Positions 37,924-46,335 of a stretch of 64,000 nucleotides of DNA are shown here, one piece after another (within the stretch, counting starts at the first letter, position 1; each line of letters begins with the position of its first letter). Source of the DNA: Bacteroidaceae bacterium. GTDB taxonomy: Bacteria; Bacteroidota; Bacteroidia; Bacteroidales; Bacteroidaceae. Under the pieces are notes generated by a model. It was not told the origin of the DNA, did no database searches, and worked only from the letters and a program-made list of their open reading frames with translations. The position numbers were made by a program, and so were the translations under genes. The stretch spans positions 62,001 through 126,000 of the forward strand of contig JAFZZI010000004.1 in NCBI GenBank assembly GCA_017615835.1. The letters are read 5' to 3'.

Positions 37924-37931
37924 CAAAATTA
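37924..37931 (-). promoter_or_regulatory. -7 element of the glyS promoter
   Basis: On the minus strand TAATTTTG (full TAnnTTTG match), 18 nt before the glyS ATG; it sits within the palindrome aattttgcgcaaaatt. Confidence 0.5.
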
Positions 37932-38086
37932 CTTAAATGATTCTATTAAAAGAAGAATTCATTTATAAAGATTGTTAAGCAGGACGGTAAGAAGGATCGT
38001 CGACGGCTGTTTCGCGGAATAAAGAAGACAATGGGGCAGACAGGACTGTTTTTGGGAATCTGCTGTGGAAATGTGCTTTTTTTTTG

Positions 38087-38094
38087 TAACTTCG
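38087..38094 (+). promoter_or_regulatory. -7-like element of the parC promoter
   Basis: TAACTTCG, one base off TAnnTTTG, directly after a nine-T run and 26 nt before the parC ATG. No clear -33 element. Confidence 0.4.
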
Positions 38095-38119
38095 CAACTG
38101 GTTAGCCGGATTCTGTACA

Positions 38120-40831
38120 ATGAGCGACGAAACAGACAATTACGAGGAGGATGAGATGATTCAGGAAACCGAGGGCCCGATCGGTTTTGACAGCGATGCC
38201 GATACCGGTGACAGTCATTCTTCGTACCATCCTGTCATGGGTGACGACGGACTTGTTCGCCATCAGTTGTCAGGAATGTTTCAGAACTGGTTTCTTGACT
38301 ATGCCTCATACGTAATTCTCGAGCGTGCGGTTCCGCATTTTGTGGATGGCCTTAAGCCTGTGCAAAGACGTGTGTTGCATGCCATGAAATGTCTCGATGA
38401 CGGTCGCTATATCAAGGTTGCCAACATCGTGGGACACACCATGCAGTTTCACCCCCACGGGGATGCCTCAATTGGCGATGCCTTGGTACAGATGGGCCAG
38501 AAAGATCTTCTGATTGATTGTCAGGGTAACTGGGGCAATATACTTACGGGGCATCGGGCGGCTGCACCCAGATACATCGAAGCCCGTCTGTCAAAATTTG
38601 CCTTAGAGACTGTTTTCAACTCGAAGACAACCGAATGGAAACTTTCGTATGACGGTCGCAATAAAGAGCCTGTGACACTTCCCGTCAAGTTCCCTCTATT
38701 GCTTGCGCAGGGCGCTGAAGGAATTGCGGTAGGGCTTTCCTGTAAGATTCTTCCCCATAATTTCAATGAGTTATGCGATGCAGCAGTGTCATATCTCAAG
38801 GGCGAAGAGTTCCATCTTTATCCGGATTTTCCCACCGGAGGAGCAATAGACGTATCTCACTATAATGACGGTGAGCGCGGCGGTATAGTCAAGATAAGGG
38901 CCAAAATATCAAAGGAGGCTGACAACAAGACGCTGGTTGTAAATGAGATTCCCTACGGTGAGAATGTTATGACACTATGCGAGTCAATAGTCAAGGCTGT
39001 CAAGAAGGGTAAGATAAAAGTACGCAAGGTCGAGGATCTCACTGCTGCAAAGGTGGAAATACGCATTACACTTGCTCCCGGTGTATCATCGGACAAGACC
39101 ATTGACGCGCTATATGCCTTTACGAACTGTGAAGTAAGTGTTTCTCCCAACTGTTGTGTCATTGATGAGCAGAAACCGCATTTCCTCTGTGTCAGTGATG
39201 TTCTTCGCAAATCCGTTGACAATACTCTGGCCCTGCTTAAGATGGAACTGGAGATTCATAGAGCAGAGATATTTGAACAACTGCACTTTGCATCCCTCGA
39301 GAAGATTTTCATTGAAGAGCGCATTTACAAGGATAAGGAGTTTGAGGAAGCCCGTGACATGGATTCAGCCTGTGAGCACATTGATGACCGCCTTACCCCC
39401 TACTATCCACAGTTTGTCCGCGAAGTATCGAAGGACGATATTCTACGCCTGATGGAAATCAAGATGGCCCGCATCCTGAAGTTCAACAAGGATAAGGCGG
39501 ATGAGGCAATTGCCCGAATGAAGAAGGAAATCGCCCGCATAGACAAAGACCTTGCCAATATGGTTGGCGTAACCATACGCTGGTTCGAAAACCTGAAAGA
39601 AAAATATGGCTCCGCATGGCCAAGACGCACAGAATTGAAGAACTTCAACACTATTGTAGCCAACAAGGTTATCGAAGCAAACGAGAAATTGTATATTAAT
39701 CGTGCTGATGGCTTTATCGGGACTGGACTGAAGAAGGATGAATACGTCACCAACTGCAGCAACTTGGATGACATCATCTTGTTCTACAAGGACGGCCGAT
39801 ACAAGGTAGTCAAGGTCGCTGAGAAGCTTTTTGTTGGACCGAACGTGATCCATGTGGCAGTATTTAAGAAGAATGACAAACGTACCATCTACAACGTGGT
39901 TTACCGCGACGGCAAGAACGGTGCGAGTTACATCAAGAGGTTTGCAGTAACCGGACTGGCCCGTGACAAGGAGTATGACCTGACTCAAGGCAAGCCTGGG
40001 TCGAAGATTCTGTACTTTACATCGAATAGCAATGGTGAGGCTGAGGTAGTTAGAATTCAGCTTAAACCCAATCCTAAATTGAAGAAACCTGTCTTTGAGA
40101 AGGATTTCAGCACTATCTCTATAAAGGGTCGCCAGTCTATGGGAAACCTGCTTACCCGCAATGAGGTCCAACGTGTCGGACTGAAGGCGCATGGCGTGTC
40201 CACGCTAGGCGGACGCAAAGTCTGGTTTGACAAAGACATACTTCGCATTGATTTGGATGGTCATGGAGACTATATTGGTGAGTTCGAGTCAGACGACCTG
40301 CTACTTGTCATAAATGCCGATGGTGAGTACTACACTACCGAGGTCGATTCAAATCATCACTTTGACCAAAATGTTATCCGTATTGAGAAATACGTTCCCG
40401 GCAAGGTCTGGAGTGTCGCTCTTTTCGACGCATCACAGAAGAACTGTCTGTACGTCAAACGCTTTTCTCTCGATCCTTCATCAAAGAAGAACAGTTTTCT
40501 GGGTGAGACGAAGGAGAACCGCATGCTCTTGCTCACTGATACTGTCTACCCGCGTTTCCTTGTGACTCCCGGAGGTGCCGACAGTTTCAGAGAACCTTTT
40601 GATCTTGATGTAGAGAGTTTCGTTTCAGTCAAGAGTTTTAAAGCTCGCGGGCGACGGGTATCAGTGTGGAATATCGAAAAGGTTGAGGAATTGGAACCGC
40701 TCAGAAATCCGGAACCGGCAGAAGAGATTCTGGAAGATACAGGTGAAGGTACGGCAAACGAGTCAGACGAAGGCAACCCGACCGAAAACAATACTAATGC
40801 AGATGATATTGGGCAGATGTCGCTTTTTTAA
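38120..40831 (+). CDS. parC: DNA topoisomerase IV subunit A (ParC)
   Basis: A 903-residue type IIA topoisomerase A subunit. An acidic 45-residue N-terminal extension precedes LSGMFQNWFLDYASYVILERAVPHFVDGLKPVQRRVLHAM. The winged-helix active site has AAAPRYIEARLSKFA with catalytic Tyr152. The region equivalent to the quinolone pocket is HPHGDASIGDALVQM, with Ala where GyrA has Ser83 and Asp at position 87. After a coiled-coil tower (about 430-510) the C-terminal beta-propeller is degenerate, without the GyrA box (Q-R-R-G-G-K-G), which favours ParC over GyrA. The tail is Glu/Asn-rich and ends GQMSLF. The next gene's start lies inside its 3' end. Confidence 0.88.
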   Translation: MSDETDNYEEDEMIQETEGPIGFDSDADTGDSHSSYHPVMGDDGLVRHQLSGMFQNWFLDYASYVILERAVPHFVDGLKPVQRRVLHAMKCLDDGRYIKVANIVGHTMQFHPHGDASIGDALVQMGQKDLLIDCQGNWGNILTGHRAAAPRYIEARLSKFALETVFNSKTTEWKLSYDGRNKEPVTLPVKFPLLLAQGAEGIAVGLSCKILPHNFNELCDAAVSYLKGEEFHLYPDFPTGGAIDVSHYNDGERGGIVKIRAKISKEADNKTLVVNEIPYGENVMTLCESIVKAVKKGKIKVRKVEDLTAAKVEIRITLAPGVSSDKTIDALYAFTNCEVSVSPNCCVIDEQKPHFLCVSDVLRKSVDNTLALLKMELEIHRAEIFEQLHFASLEKIFIEERIYKDKEFEEARDMDSACEHIDDRLTPYYPQFVREVSKDDILRLMEIKMARILKFNKDKADEAIARMKKEIARIDKDLANMVGVTIRWFENLKEKYGSAWPRRTELKNFNTIVANKVIEANEKLYINRADGFIGTGLKKDEYVTNCSNLDDIILFYKDGRYKVVKVAEKLFVGPNVIHVAVFKKNDKRTIYNVVYRDGKNGASYIKRFAVTGLARDKEYDLTQGKPGSKILYFTSNSNGEAEVVRIQLKPNPKLKKPVFEKDFSTISIKGRQSMGNLLTRNEVQRVGLKAHGVSTLGGRKVWFDKDILRIDLDGHGDYIGEFESDDLLLVINADGEYYTTEVDSNHHFDQNVIRIEKYVPGKVWSVALFDASQKNCLYVKRFSLDPSSKKNSFLGETKENRMLLLTDTVYPRFLVTPGGADSFREPFDLDVESFVSVKSFKARGRRVSVWNIEKVEELEPLRNPEPAEEILEDTGEGTANESDEGNPTENNTNADDIGQMSLF

Positions 40832-41675
40832 CAGTACGGTACTGCCCATGGTGACCTGCGCATTATTTGCTGCCATTCCATTGGTGACTTGGGCATTCCC
40901 TGACAAGGAAACCGACTTGGGAGAAGTAGGCATGTCTCCTGTGAATAAAGAGAGAATCTCGGCCGTTTCGTTGGGATTTGGAGGGATGAATGCTCTTGAC
41001 GAGTATCTCTCTCCAGGTGTTTACAGGGGAATGGCTTTTGACTTTTCATACCAGACAATACGCCGGTTCAGACAAGCTGACGGCTGGTACTCACCATACT
41101 TTTTCAATGTAGTGGCAAGCCCAATGAGGATGGGAAACGGAAACGGAAGAACATATGCACTGATGCTTGACTTCCGACCTTCCTGGGAGCGTCTGTGGAT
41201 ACAAAAGCCCAAGTTCACGCTTACGGCTGGTCCTGGACTCTTTGTTAGGGTGGGGGGGGTGTACAATGTGCGCAACAGCAACAATCCTGCACAACTGAAG
41301 TTGCATATAGCGGCCTCCGTCTCCGGTGAGGCTGCCTATAGGCTGACAGTTTCCAGTTTCCCCATTGATTTGAGATGGAGAATCGACATACCTCTGCTGG
41401 GCTATAATTTCTCACCCGACTTTGGATTGCAGTATTACGAAATGTACTATCTCGGTCAGATGTCAGGGGCATCACACTTCGCTTGGCCTGGAAACCTGCT
41501 GATGCTTGGTCAGAGAATATCTGCCGATATACCCGTTGGTGGTGTCAGACTGCGACTCGGCTACATGGGCGATTACTGGGGGTACAATATGGGAGGAGTA
41601 AGATGCAGAATTTTCTCGAATACCTTCCTGATAGGCATCGTCAGAAGGGTCGAAATCAAACACAACGGACGATGA
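40803..41675 (+). CDS. Exported beta-rich protein, DUF3316-like
   Basis: About 290 residues. I use the ATG at 40803, giving an N-terminus with Arg residues (ILGRCRFFN) followed by a hydrophobic stretch (MVTCALFAAIPLVTWAF) that looks like a signal peptide; an ATG at 40848 would start right at the hydrophobic part. The mature protein has strand-like segments rich in aromatic residues (FDFSYQTIRRF, YALMLDFRPSWERL, LQYYEMYYL) and repeated Gly, as in outer-membrane barrels; YGMLG-type aromatic girdles suggest this too. It resembles the DUF3316 proteins of Bacteroidetes; I am unsure of the family. No function can be given. It overlaps parC by about 29 nt and the S41 gene by 4 nt. Confidence 0.6.
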   Translation: MILGRCRFFNSTVLPMVTCALFAAIPLVTWAFPDKETDLGEVGMSPVNKERISAVSLGFGGMNALDEYLSPGVYRGMAFDFSYQTIRRFRQADGWYSPYFFNVVASPMRMGNGNGRTYALMLDFRPSWERLWIQKPKFTLTAGPGLFVRVGGVYNVRNSNNPAQLKLHIAASVSGEAAYRLTVSSFPIDLRWRIDIPLLGYNFSPDFGLQYYEMYYLGQMSGASHFAWPGNLLMLGQRISADIPVGGVRLRLGYMGDYWGYNMGGVRCRIFSNTFLIGIVRRVEIKHNGR

Positions 41676-42709
41676 GGCATCACATAATGAACATAAAAGC
41701 TCTGCTTCTCTCGCTTTCGGTACTTTCTGTAACATCGTGCATCAGGGAAACCATGCCGGACAATACGCCTGCCGGTAACTTCGAGGCTTTGTGGGAAATG
41801 ATGGACCAGCGTTACTGCTTCTTCGACTACAAGGCTTCTGAGTATGGACTTGATTGGAACGAAGTTTACGTCAGGTACAAACCGCGCATATCAGACAATA
41901 TGAGCAGTGAAGGTCTCTTTGAAGTCCTTTGTGAGATGCTTTCAGAGTTGCGCGATGGTCACGTGAACCTATATTCTTCAATTGACGTAGGACGCAACTG
42001 GTCGTGGTACGAGGCTTTTCCGCCAAACTTCTATGAACATCTGCAGAGTAACTATCTTGGTACTGATTATAGGATAGGTGGAGGATTGCGTTACCAGATA
42101 CTCGATGACAATGTCGGATATATTTATTATTCCGATTTTACAGGATCTCTCGATGATTCCTACCTCAACCGTGCCTTGAACTACTTCTCACTTTGTAACG
42201 GCCTGATAATCGACGTTCGCAGCAATGGAGGTGGCTACATATTCAATATAGACAAGATAGTTTCGCGCTTCATCGAGGAGCCGGTCCTCTGCGGTTACGT
42301 CTGCCACAAGAACGGCCCCGGACATTCCGATTTCTCGGACTATGCAGAGAGATGGATAGAGCCTGCAACAGACCAGCTACGCTGGAATAAACCAGTGGCG
42401 ATACTCTCAAATCGCGGTTGCTACAGCGCGACCAACACCTTTGTCAGTGATATGAAGGCGCTTCCACAAGTGTGCGTAATTGGAGACCGGACGGGTGGTG
42501 GTGGCGGCATACCCTCATCGTTCGAGCTTCCAAATGGCTGGTCTGTAAGATATTCCGCTTGCCCGATGCTTGATTCTGACCGCAGACAGATAGAGTTTGG
42601 GGTGGAACCCGATATACGGGTTGACATTTCTGATTCTGATTTTGCCCGTGGTGTGGATACCATAATTGAAAGTGCGCGCGTGTGGATCAATTCGTTTTTG
42701 TCAAAATGA
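41672..42709 (+). CDS. S41-family (C-terminal processing) serine peptidase, lipoprotein
   Basis: About 345 residues. Signal peptide IKALLLSLSVLSVTSC with a canonical lipobox (VTSC). The S41 core domain is seen in DDNVGYIYYSDFTG, GLIIDVRSNGGGYIFN (typical D-x-R-x-N-G-G-G), and SNRGCYSATNTFVSDMKALPQVCVIGDRTGGGGG, in which the Ser of YSATN is the expected nucleophile. An N-terminal helical Tricorn/TSP-like region (FEALWEMMDQRYCFFDYK) precedes it. There is no clear PDZ domain, so it is closer to the short secreted S41 lipoproteins of gut Bacteroidetes than to CtpA. ATG at 41672 overlaps the preceding stop; 41687 (MNIKALLL) is an alternative. Confidence 0.82.
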   Translation: MRHHIMNIKALLLSLSVLSVTSCIRETMPDNTPAGNFEALWEMMDQRYCFFDYKASEYGLDWNEVYVRYKPRISDNMSSEGLFEVLCEMLSELRDGHVNLYSSIDVGRNWSWYEAFPPNFYEHLQSNYLGTDYRIGGGLRYQILDDNVGYIYYSDFTGSLDDSYLNRALNYFSLCNGLIIDVRSNGGGYIFNIDKIVSRFIEEPVLCGYVCHKNGPGHSDFSDYAERWIEPATDQLRWNKPVAILSNRGCYSATNTFVSDMKALPQVCVIGDRTGGGGGIPSSFELPNGWSVRYSACPMLDSDRRQIEFGVEPDIRVDISDSDFARGVDTIIESARVWINSFLSK

Positions 42710-42729
42710 TATAAACCTTATTTACTGAT

Positions 42730-44472
42730 ATGAAAAGAATTATTGTTTTACTTGTCTCAGCTGTCATGCTGATGTCACAGCCGGCATTGTCCGCTACTGG
42801 AAAGATTCTGAAAATCGATTTTAAGACACCCGTGGTAGAGCGCGAGTCTGACGGTTTTTCGCTGTCATCCTTTTCCCTCTCTTCGATAGGCAATGGCAGC
42901 ATTACCCTTTATGAACTTGTCCGCGCCATATATAAAGCGGCCGAGGACGAGTCTGTTTCTATGATTTACATGACGCCCAGCAATCTCTCAGCCGGAATGT
43001 CCCATGCAGAGGAAATACGGGCGGCCCTGGAGAGTTTCCGCTCATCAGGAAAAGAGATAGTGGCTTACTGCGATAATCTCAGCAATGTTTCATATTATCT
43101 GGCTTCTGTTGCCAACAAGGTTATTCTCAACCCTGCTTCAGAAAACTACCTCATGGGACTCGGCTCACAGCAGTATTTCCTAAAGGATGCGCTTGATGCC
43201 CTTGGAGTTGAAGTCCAGCTTATACGTCACGGCAAATACAAGTCAGCGGGTGAGATGTTTACGCGCAATGACTTCAGTCCTGAAAACTACGAGCAGTATC
43301 GTGTCATGATCACTTCTCTTTGGAATGGGATGTGCGATGAAATAGCATCCTCACGCAATTTCACTTCTGACCAGTTCAAAGGTTGGATAGACGACCTCTC
43401 GCTTGTCAATCCTGCCGCATTCAAGGAGAAAGGACTTGTTGATGAACTTTGGTACATAGATCAGGTAGAGGACTACTTCTGCGAGAAGGAGGGTAAGACT
43501 CCCATCAAACTTGTCGGTTTTGTTCCTCTGAAACGATATTTGGCTAAAGTTGCCAAGGCTCAGCGTAAAATTAACCGCAAGAACAAGAAATCAGCTGTGG
43601 CTGTCATTTATGCAAACGGTGAAATTGTAACCTCTTCGAGTGGAATCAACACATCGTCAGATGTCATTATAGGTAAAAAACTGGCCTCAGTCATTGCCAA
43701 AGTCCGTAAGGATGACAATATCAAGGCTGTAGTGTTCCGTGTCAACTCCCCTGGTGGCAGTGTTACCGCATCCGAACTCATAAAGCGCGAGATTGACCTT
43801 CTGAAGGCCAGTAAACCGGTCGTTGCAAGCTATGGCGACTATGCTGCATCGGGTGGATATTGGATTTCCGCCGGCTGCAATAGAATATTCTGCGACAAAA
43901 CGACCCTTACCGGTTCTATCGGCTGCTTCTCGATGGTACCTAATCTCGGTGACGCAATCCGTAAGAAGCTTCGTGTCAACTTTGGTGTAGTTTCTTCGTC
44001 CAAGCATAGTGATATGATGTCAGGCATGCGCCATCTTGACGAATCTGAGACAGCTTTCCTGCAGACTCAGATTGAAGAGATTTATGACAATTTCACTACA
44101 ATAGTTTCTGAAGGCCGTAGCATGGACAAGGATCGCGTTGACGAAATAGGTCAGGGCCGTGTCTGGGCAGGAACCGATGCTCTGGGAATCGGACTCGTCG
44201 ATGAAATTGGTGACCTGTATCAGGCAATAAAGTGTGCTGCCGAAACCGCCGAACTGTCTGACTATGCTTTGGTAGAATACCCTGAGGTGACTCCTTTCTC
44301 GTTCATGTCACTCTTCTCTCAGCCCCAGGATCTTGACGAAACCGTTACTTCCGACTCTGAGAGTGCTGTCTCGATAATGCTCGACACTAAGTTTCCCTTC
44401 GTGTCTGCAATGTTTGAAAGCAAGTCGCCAGTCATGATGGCCAGGTTGCCGTACACAATATCTTTCAATTGA
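42730..44472 (+). CDS. sppA: Signal peptide peptidase SppA (long, two-domain type)
   Basis: A 580-residue membrane-anchored serine protease that degrades cleaved signal peptides, with tandem S49 domains as in E. coli SppA 67K. N-terminal membrane anchor or signal: RIIVLLVSAVMLMSQPALSA. The catalytic Lys is Lys171 in HGKYKSAGEMF of the first domain, and the nucleophile is Ser374 in GDYAASGGYWIS of the second, exactly the split dyad of the long form. FRVNSPGGSVTASELIKREIDLL is the conserved S49 helix. 20 nt after the S41 peptidase gene. It may be cotranscribed with it, so two envelope proteases follow parC. Confidence 0.93.
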   Translation: MKRIIVLLVSAVMLMSQPALSATGKILKIDFKTPVVERESDGFSLSSFSLSSIGNGSITLYELVRAIYKAAEDESVSMIYMTPSNLSAGMSHAEEIRAALESFRSSGKEIVAYCDNLSNVSYYLASVANKVILNPASENYLMGLGSQQYFLKDALDALGVEVQLIRHGKYKSAGEMFTRNDFSPENYEQYRVMITSLWNGMCDEIASSRNFTSDQFKGWIDDLSLVNPAAFKEKGLVDELWYIDQVEDYFCEKEGKTPIKLVGFVPLKRYLAKVAKAQRKINRKNKKSAVAVIYANGEIVTSSSGINTSSDVIIGKKLASVIAKVRKDDNIKAVVFRVNSPGGSVTASELIKREIDLLKASKPVVASYGDYAASGGYWISAGCNRIFCDKTTLTGSIGCFSMVPNLGDAIRKKLRVNFGVVSSSKHSDMMSGMRHLDESETAFLQTQIEEIYDNFTTIVSEGRSMDKDRVDEIGQGRVWAGTDALGIGLVDEIGDLYQAIKCAAETAELSDYALVEYPEVTPFSFMSLFSQPQDLDETVTSDSESAVSIMLDTKFPFVSAMFESKSPVMMARLPYTISFN

Positions 44473-44502
44473 AAGGAAGTCTGTTTTTAATGAAATAATT
44501 GC

Positions 44503-44510
44503 TAACTTTG
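44503..44510 (+). promoter_or_regulatory. -7 element of the tRNA-Leu promoter
   Basis: TAACTTTG, full TAnnTTTG match, ending 9 nt before the tRNA. The T-rich GTTTTTAA about 20 nt upstream may provide the -33 contact. Confidence 0.6.
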
Positions 44511-44519
44511 CCCCGTCAT

Positions 44520-44601
44520 GCGATCGTGGCGGAATTGGCAGACGCGCCAGACTTAGGATCTGGTGTCTTCGGACGTGAAGGTTCAAGTCCTTTCGGTCGT
44601 A
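44520..44601 (+). tRNA. tRNA-Leu (anticodon TAG)
   Basis: An 82-nt class II tRNA: acceptor GCGATCG / CGGTCGT (two G-U pairs), anticodon stem CCAGA / TCTGG with loop CTTAGGA (TAG at 34-36), long variable arm TGTCTTCGGACG, T-loop TTCAAGT, discriminator A. CCA not encoded. Reads CUA and CUG. Confidence 0.93.
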
Positions 44602-44656
44602 CACAGAAGTGACGGTTCCTATTGTAAATACACAGAGGGAACCGTCACTTCTGTGT
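44601..44656. terminator. long perfect hairpin after tRNA-Leu
   Basis: A 19-bp perfect inverted repeat (acacagaagtgacggttcc / ggaaccgtcacttctgtgt) with an 18-nt loop begins at the tRNA discriminator base. It can terminate the tRNA transcript, although no strong T run follows. It may instead be a repeat element; see the TACACAG finding. Confidence 0.55.
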
Positions 44657-44914
44657 AATTGTCAAAGTATTTCGTTATACGGTAGACGGGGTCCGGTGCC
44701 GAAGACGGACATTTTTTGTGCAGTAACCAGGGTGAGAAATACTCTGGTTAATGAGCAGATTTTTCCTAGTTGGAGCGAAAAACGGTTCTGTTCTGCTCGG
44801 TGCGTAAGGATTTTTCCTCTCGCAGTACACAGTAGGGACCCCTAGGTATGCTTTTTGTGCGTTGCGTTGCAGTTGTTGCAGTTCAAATCGGATACATCAA
44901 AAGCCTTTATACAG
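44657..44914. other. intergenic region with short repeats, no gene recognised
   Basis: About 260 bp without a supportable gene. It holds TACACAG at 44826, a 10-mer GATTTTTCCT twice (44758 and 44809), several T5-T6 tracts and a small dyad AACCAG / CTGGTT. Open frames exist on + but show no family, no plausible start signal and a composition like non-coding DNA. A small RNA cannot be excluded. Confidence 0.4.
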
Positions 44915-44952
44915 AAGAAGTACACAGAAAGAATTCCTTCTGTGTACTTCTT
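44915..44952. terminator. hairpin at the end of the PspC-PadR-PspC operon
   Basis: Perfect 15-bp stem aagaagtacacagaa / ttctgtgtacttctt with loop agaattcc. It lies 18 nt beyond the stop of the minus-strand PspC gene and is the likely terminator of that operon. Its arms share the word TACACAG with the hairpin at 44601. Confidence 0.65.
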
Positions 44953-44970
44953 GTTTCTGTGTTCCTGAGA

Positions 44971-46335
44971 TTAGGCCGCAGACATAATGGTAATCGTGGT
45001 GTCCACGACATCCATCTTGAAAACAGAGTCGTTATACTCTATCCTCATGCTGTCGGGTACGGCAAAGTTGTGCCTCTCAAGCCACTCTCTGATTTCGGGC
45101 AGACTCTCTTCGTTCAGATTATGGTCTTCCAGCCATTCCTTGAGTTCTTTTGTCTCGTCTGTGTCGAAATTGTGTTTATCCAGCCATTCGTCCAGTTTGT
45201 CAAGGTCCTTTATCAGATTACCGGAGAACTCGAACACCTCTTCGATATGCATGGATTCCTGTAGTTTGTTGATGTTCCTGATGGTTGTGTAATAGCTTAC
45301 GGGTATGGCAATGAATAACAGCACGAACCACAGAATGAGCATGCACAGCCCCGGTCTCCATTTGGGCGATTCAAGGTTGAATGTAAGGAGAACGCCAACA
45401 TAACACATCAGGATAACGGGAATGGCAAACAGCATAACCACCAGAGAGTGCATCCAAGGATTGAATACAATGTTCAGGAGGCTATGCAGTCCATTGCCCA
45501 AAAATCCGAACAAACTGAATGGCAGCACAGCCCATCTTACCGCTCCTGATGCGAATATCAGGGGAATTGTAGCAGTTACTACGATAATAAGTCCAAATGA
45601 TCCTAAAATAAGCAGCAGTAAGCCTATGCAGGTGAGAAGGCATCCCCTGCCTTGTCTTGAGTTCTTCTCTCCACGACCGTGAAGGCGCTCGTATTCGGCC
45701 CTGCGGCGAAGGTCTTCAATTGAACCATCCTCTCCGCGCAGTTCCCAACGCTGTTTCGCAGTTTCTGCCTTGGGCAATACAATCCACATTATCAGGTATA
45801 ATATCAACCCTGCGAAACGCAGTGCTATAAAATGCGTGAAAAAGAATGGCACAACGCTCAAGACAAATAATAGTCTGAAAATGACAGGATCAACGTTCAG
45901 GTATTTTCCCAGACCGCCGCAAACTCCTGCTATGCGCTTATTCTCTGTATCTCGGTACAGGCGGTGCAGTTTCTTTGTATTTCCGGTTTCGTCTTTCTTT
46001 TCCGACTGACCATACACCCCCGACTTGCCTTTTTTCTCGCTTTTTGCGTATTCCGCTGATGCTTCGGCATCAGTGTGGGCGGACTCTGCCTCGGGATAAC
46101 CAAGTATTTCAATCACATTCCTGACTTCACTTTCCGAGACTACTCCATCGTACCCACAGTGCTCGTAAAGCAGCTCTGCGATGCGTTCCTCGATATTCTC
46201 CATAATCTCAGCTCCATCATCCTCTTTCAGATAGTGGTTTTCGAGGGTGGAGATATAATCTCTTACAACCTTATAAGCTTTGTCGTCAAGAGTGAACACA
46301 TAGTGTCCGATGCTAATTTTTTCAGTTTTGTCCAT
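44971..46335 (-). CDS. PspC-domain membrane protein with C-terminal triple repeat
   Basis: A 454-residue inner-membrane protein. Residues 1-80 are a soluble domain (FTLDDKAYKVVRDYISTLENHYLKEDDGAEIMENIEERIAELL) shared with the smaller PspC protein upstream. The PspC domain is at about 125-195 (LHRLYRDTENKRIAGVCGGLGKYLNVDPVIFRLLFVLS, then YLIMWIVLPKA). Further membrane segments lie at about 235-260, 270-315 and 325-350. The C-terminus has three tandem repeats of about 17 residues built on EWLxxHN: DEWLDKHNF, KEWLEDHNL, REWLERHNF. PspC proteins take part in envelope-stress signalling. Third gene of the operon; its start overlaps the padR-like gene by 14 nt. Confidence 0.85.
   Translation of the reverse strand: MDKTEKISIGHYVFTLDDKAYKVVRDYISTLENHYLKEDDGAEIMENIEERIAELLYEHCGYDGVVSESEVRNVIEILGYPEAESAHTDAEASAEYAKSEKKGKSGVYGQSEKKDETGNTKKLHRLYRDTENKRIAGVCGGLGKYLNVDPVIFRLLFVLSVVPFFFTHFIALRFAGLILYLIMWIVLPKAETAKQRWELRGEDGSIEDLRRRAEYERLHGRGEKNSRQGRGCLLTCIGLLLLILGSFGLIIVVTATIPLIFASGAVRWAVLPFSLFGFLGNGLHSLLNIVFNPWMHSLVVMLFAIPVILMCYVGVLLTFNLESPKWRPGLCMLILWFVLLFIAIPVSYYTTIRNINKLQESMHIEEVFEFSGNLIKDLDKLDEWLDKHNFDTDETKELKEWLEDHNLNEESLPEIREWLERHNFAVPDSMRIEYNDSVFKMDVVDTTITIMSAA

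Noticed and set aside
41483-41672. N-terminal extension of the S41 peptidase into the preceding gene
   Set aside because: The extension precedes the lipoprotein signal peptide and would block export.
44848-45264. Plus-strand frame over the intergenic repeats and the 3' end of the large PspC gene
   Set aside because: Antisense to a well-supported gene and made partly of hairpin sequence; no motif.
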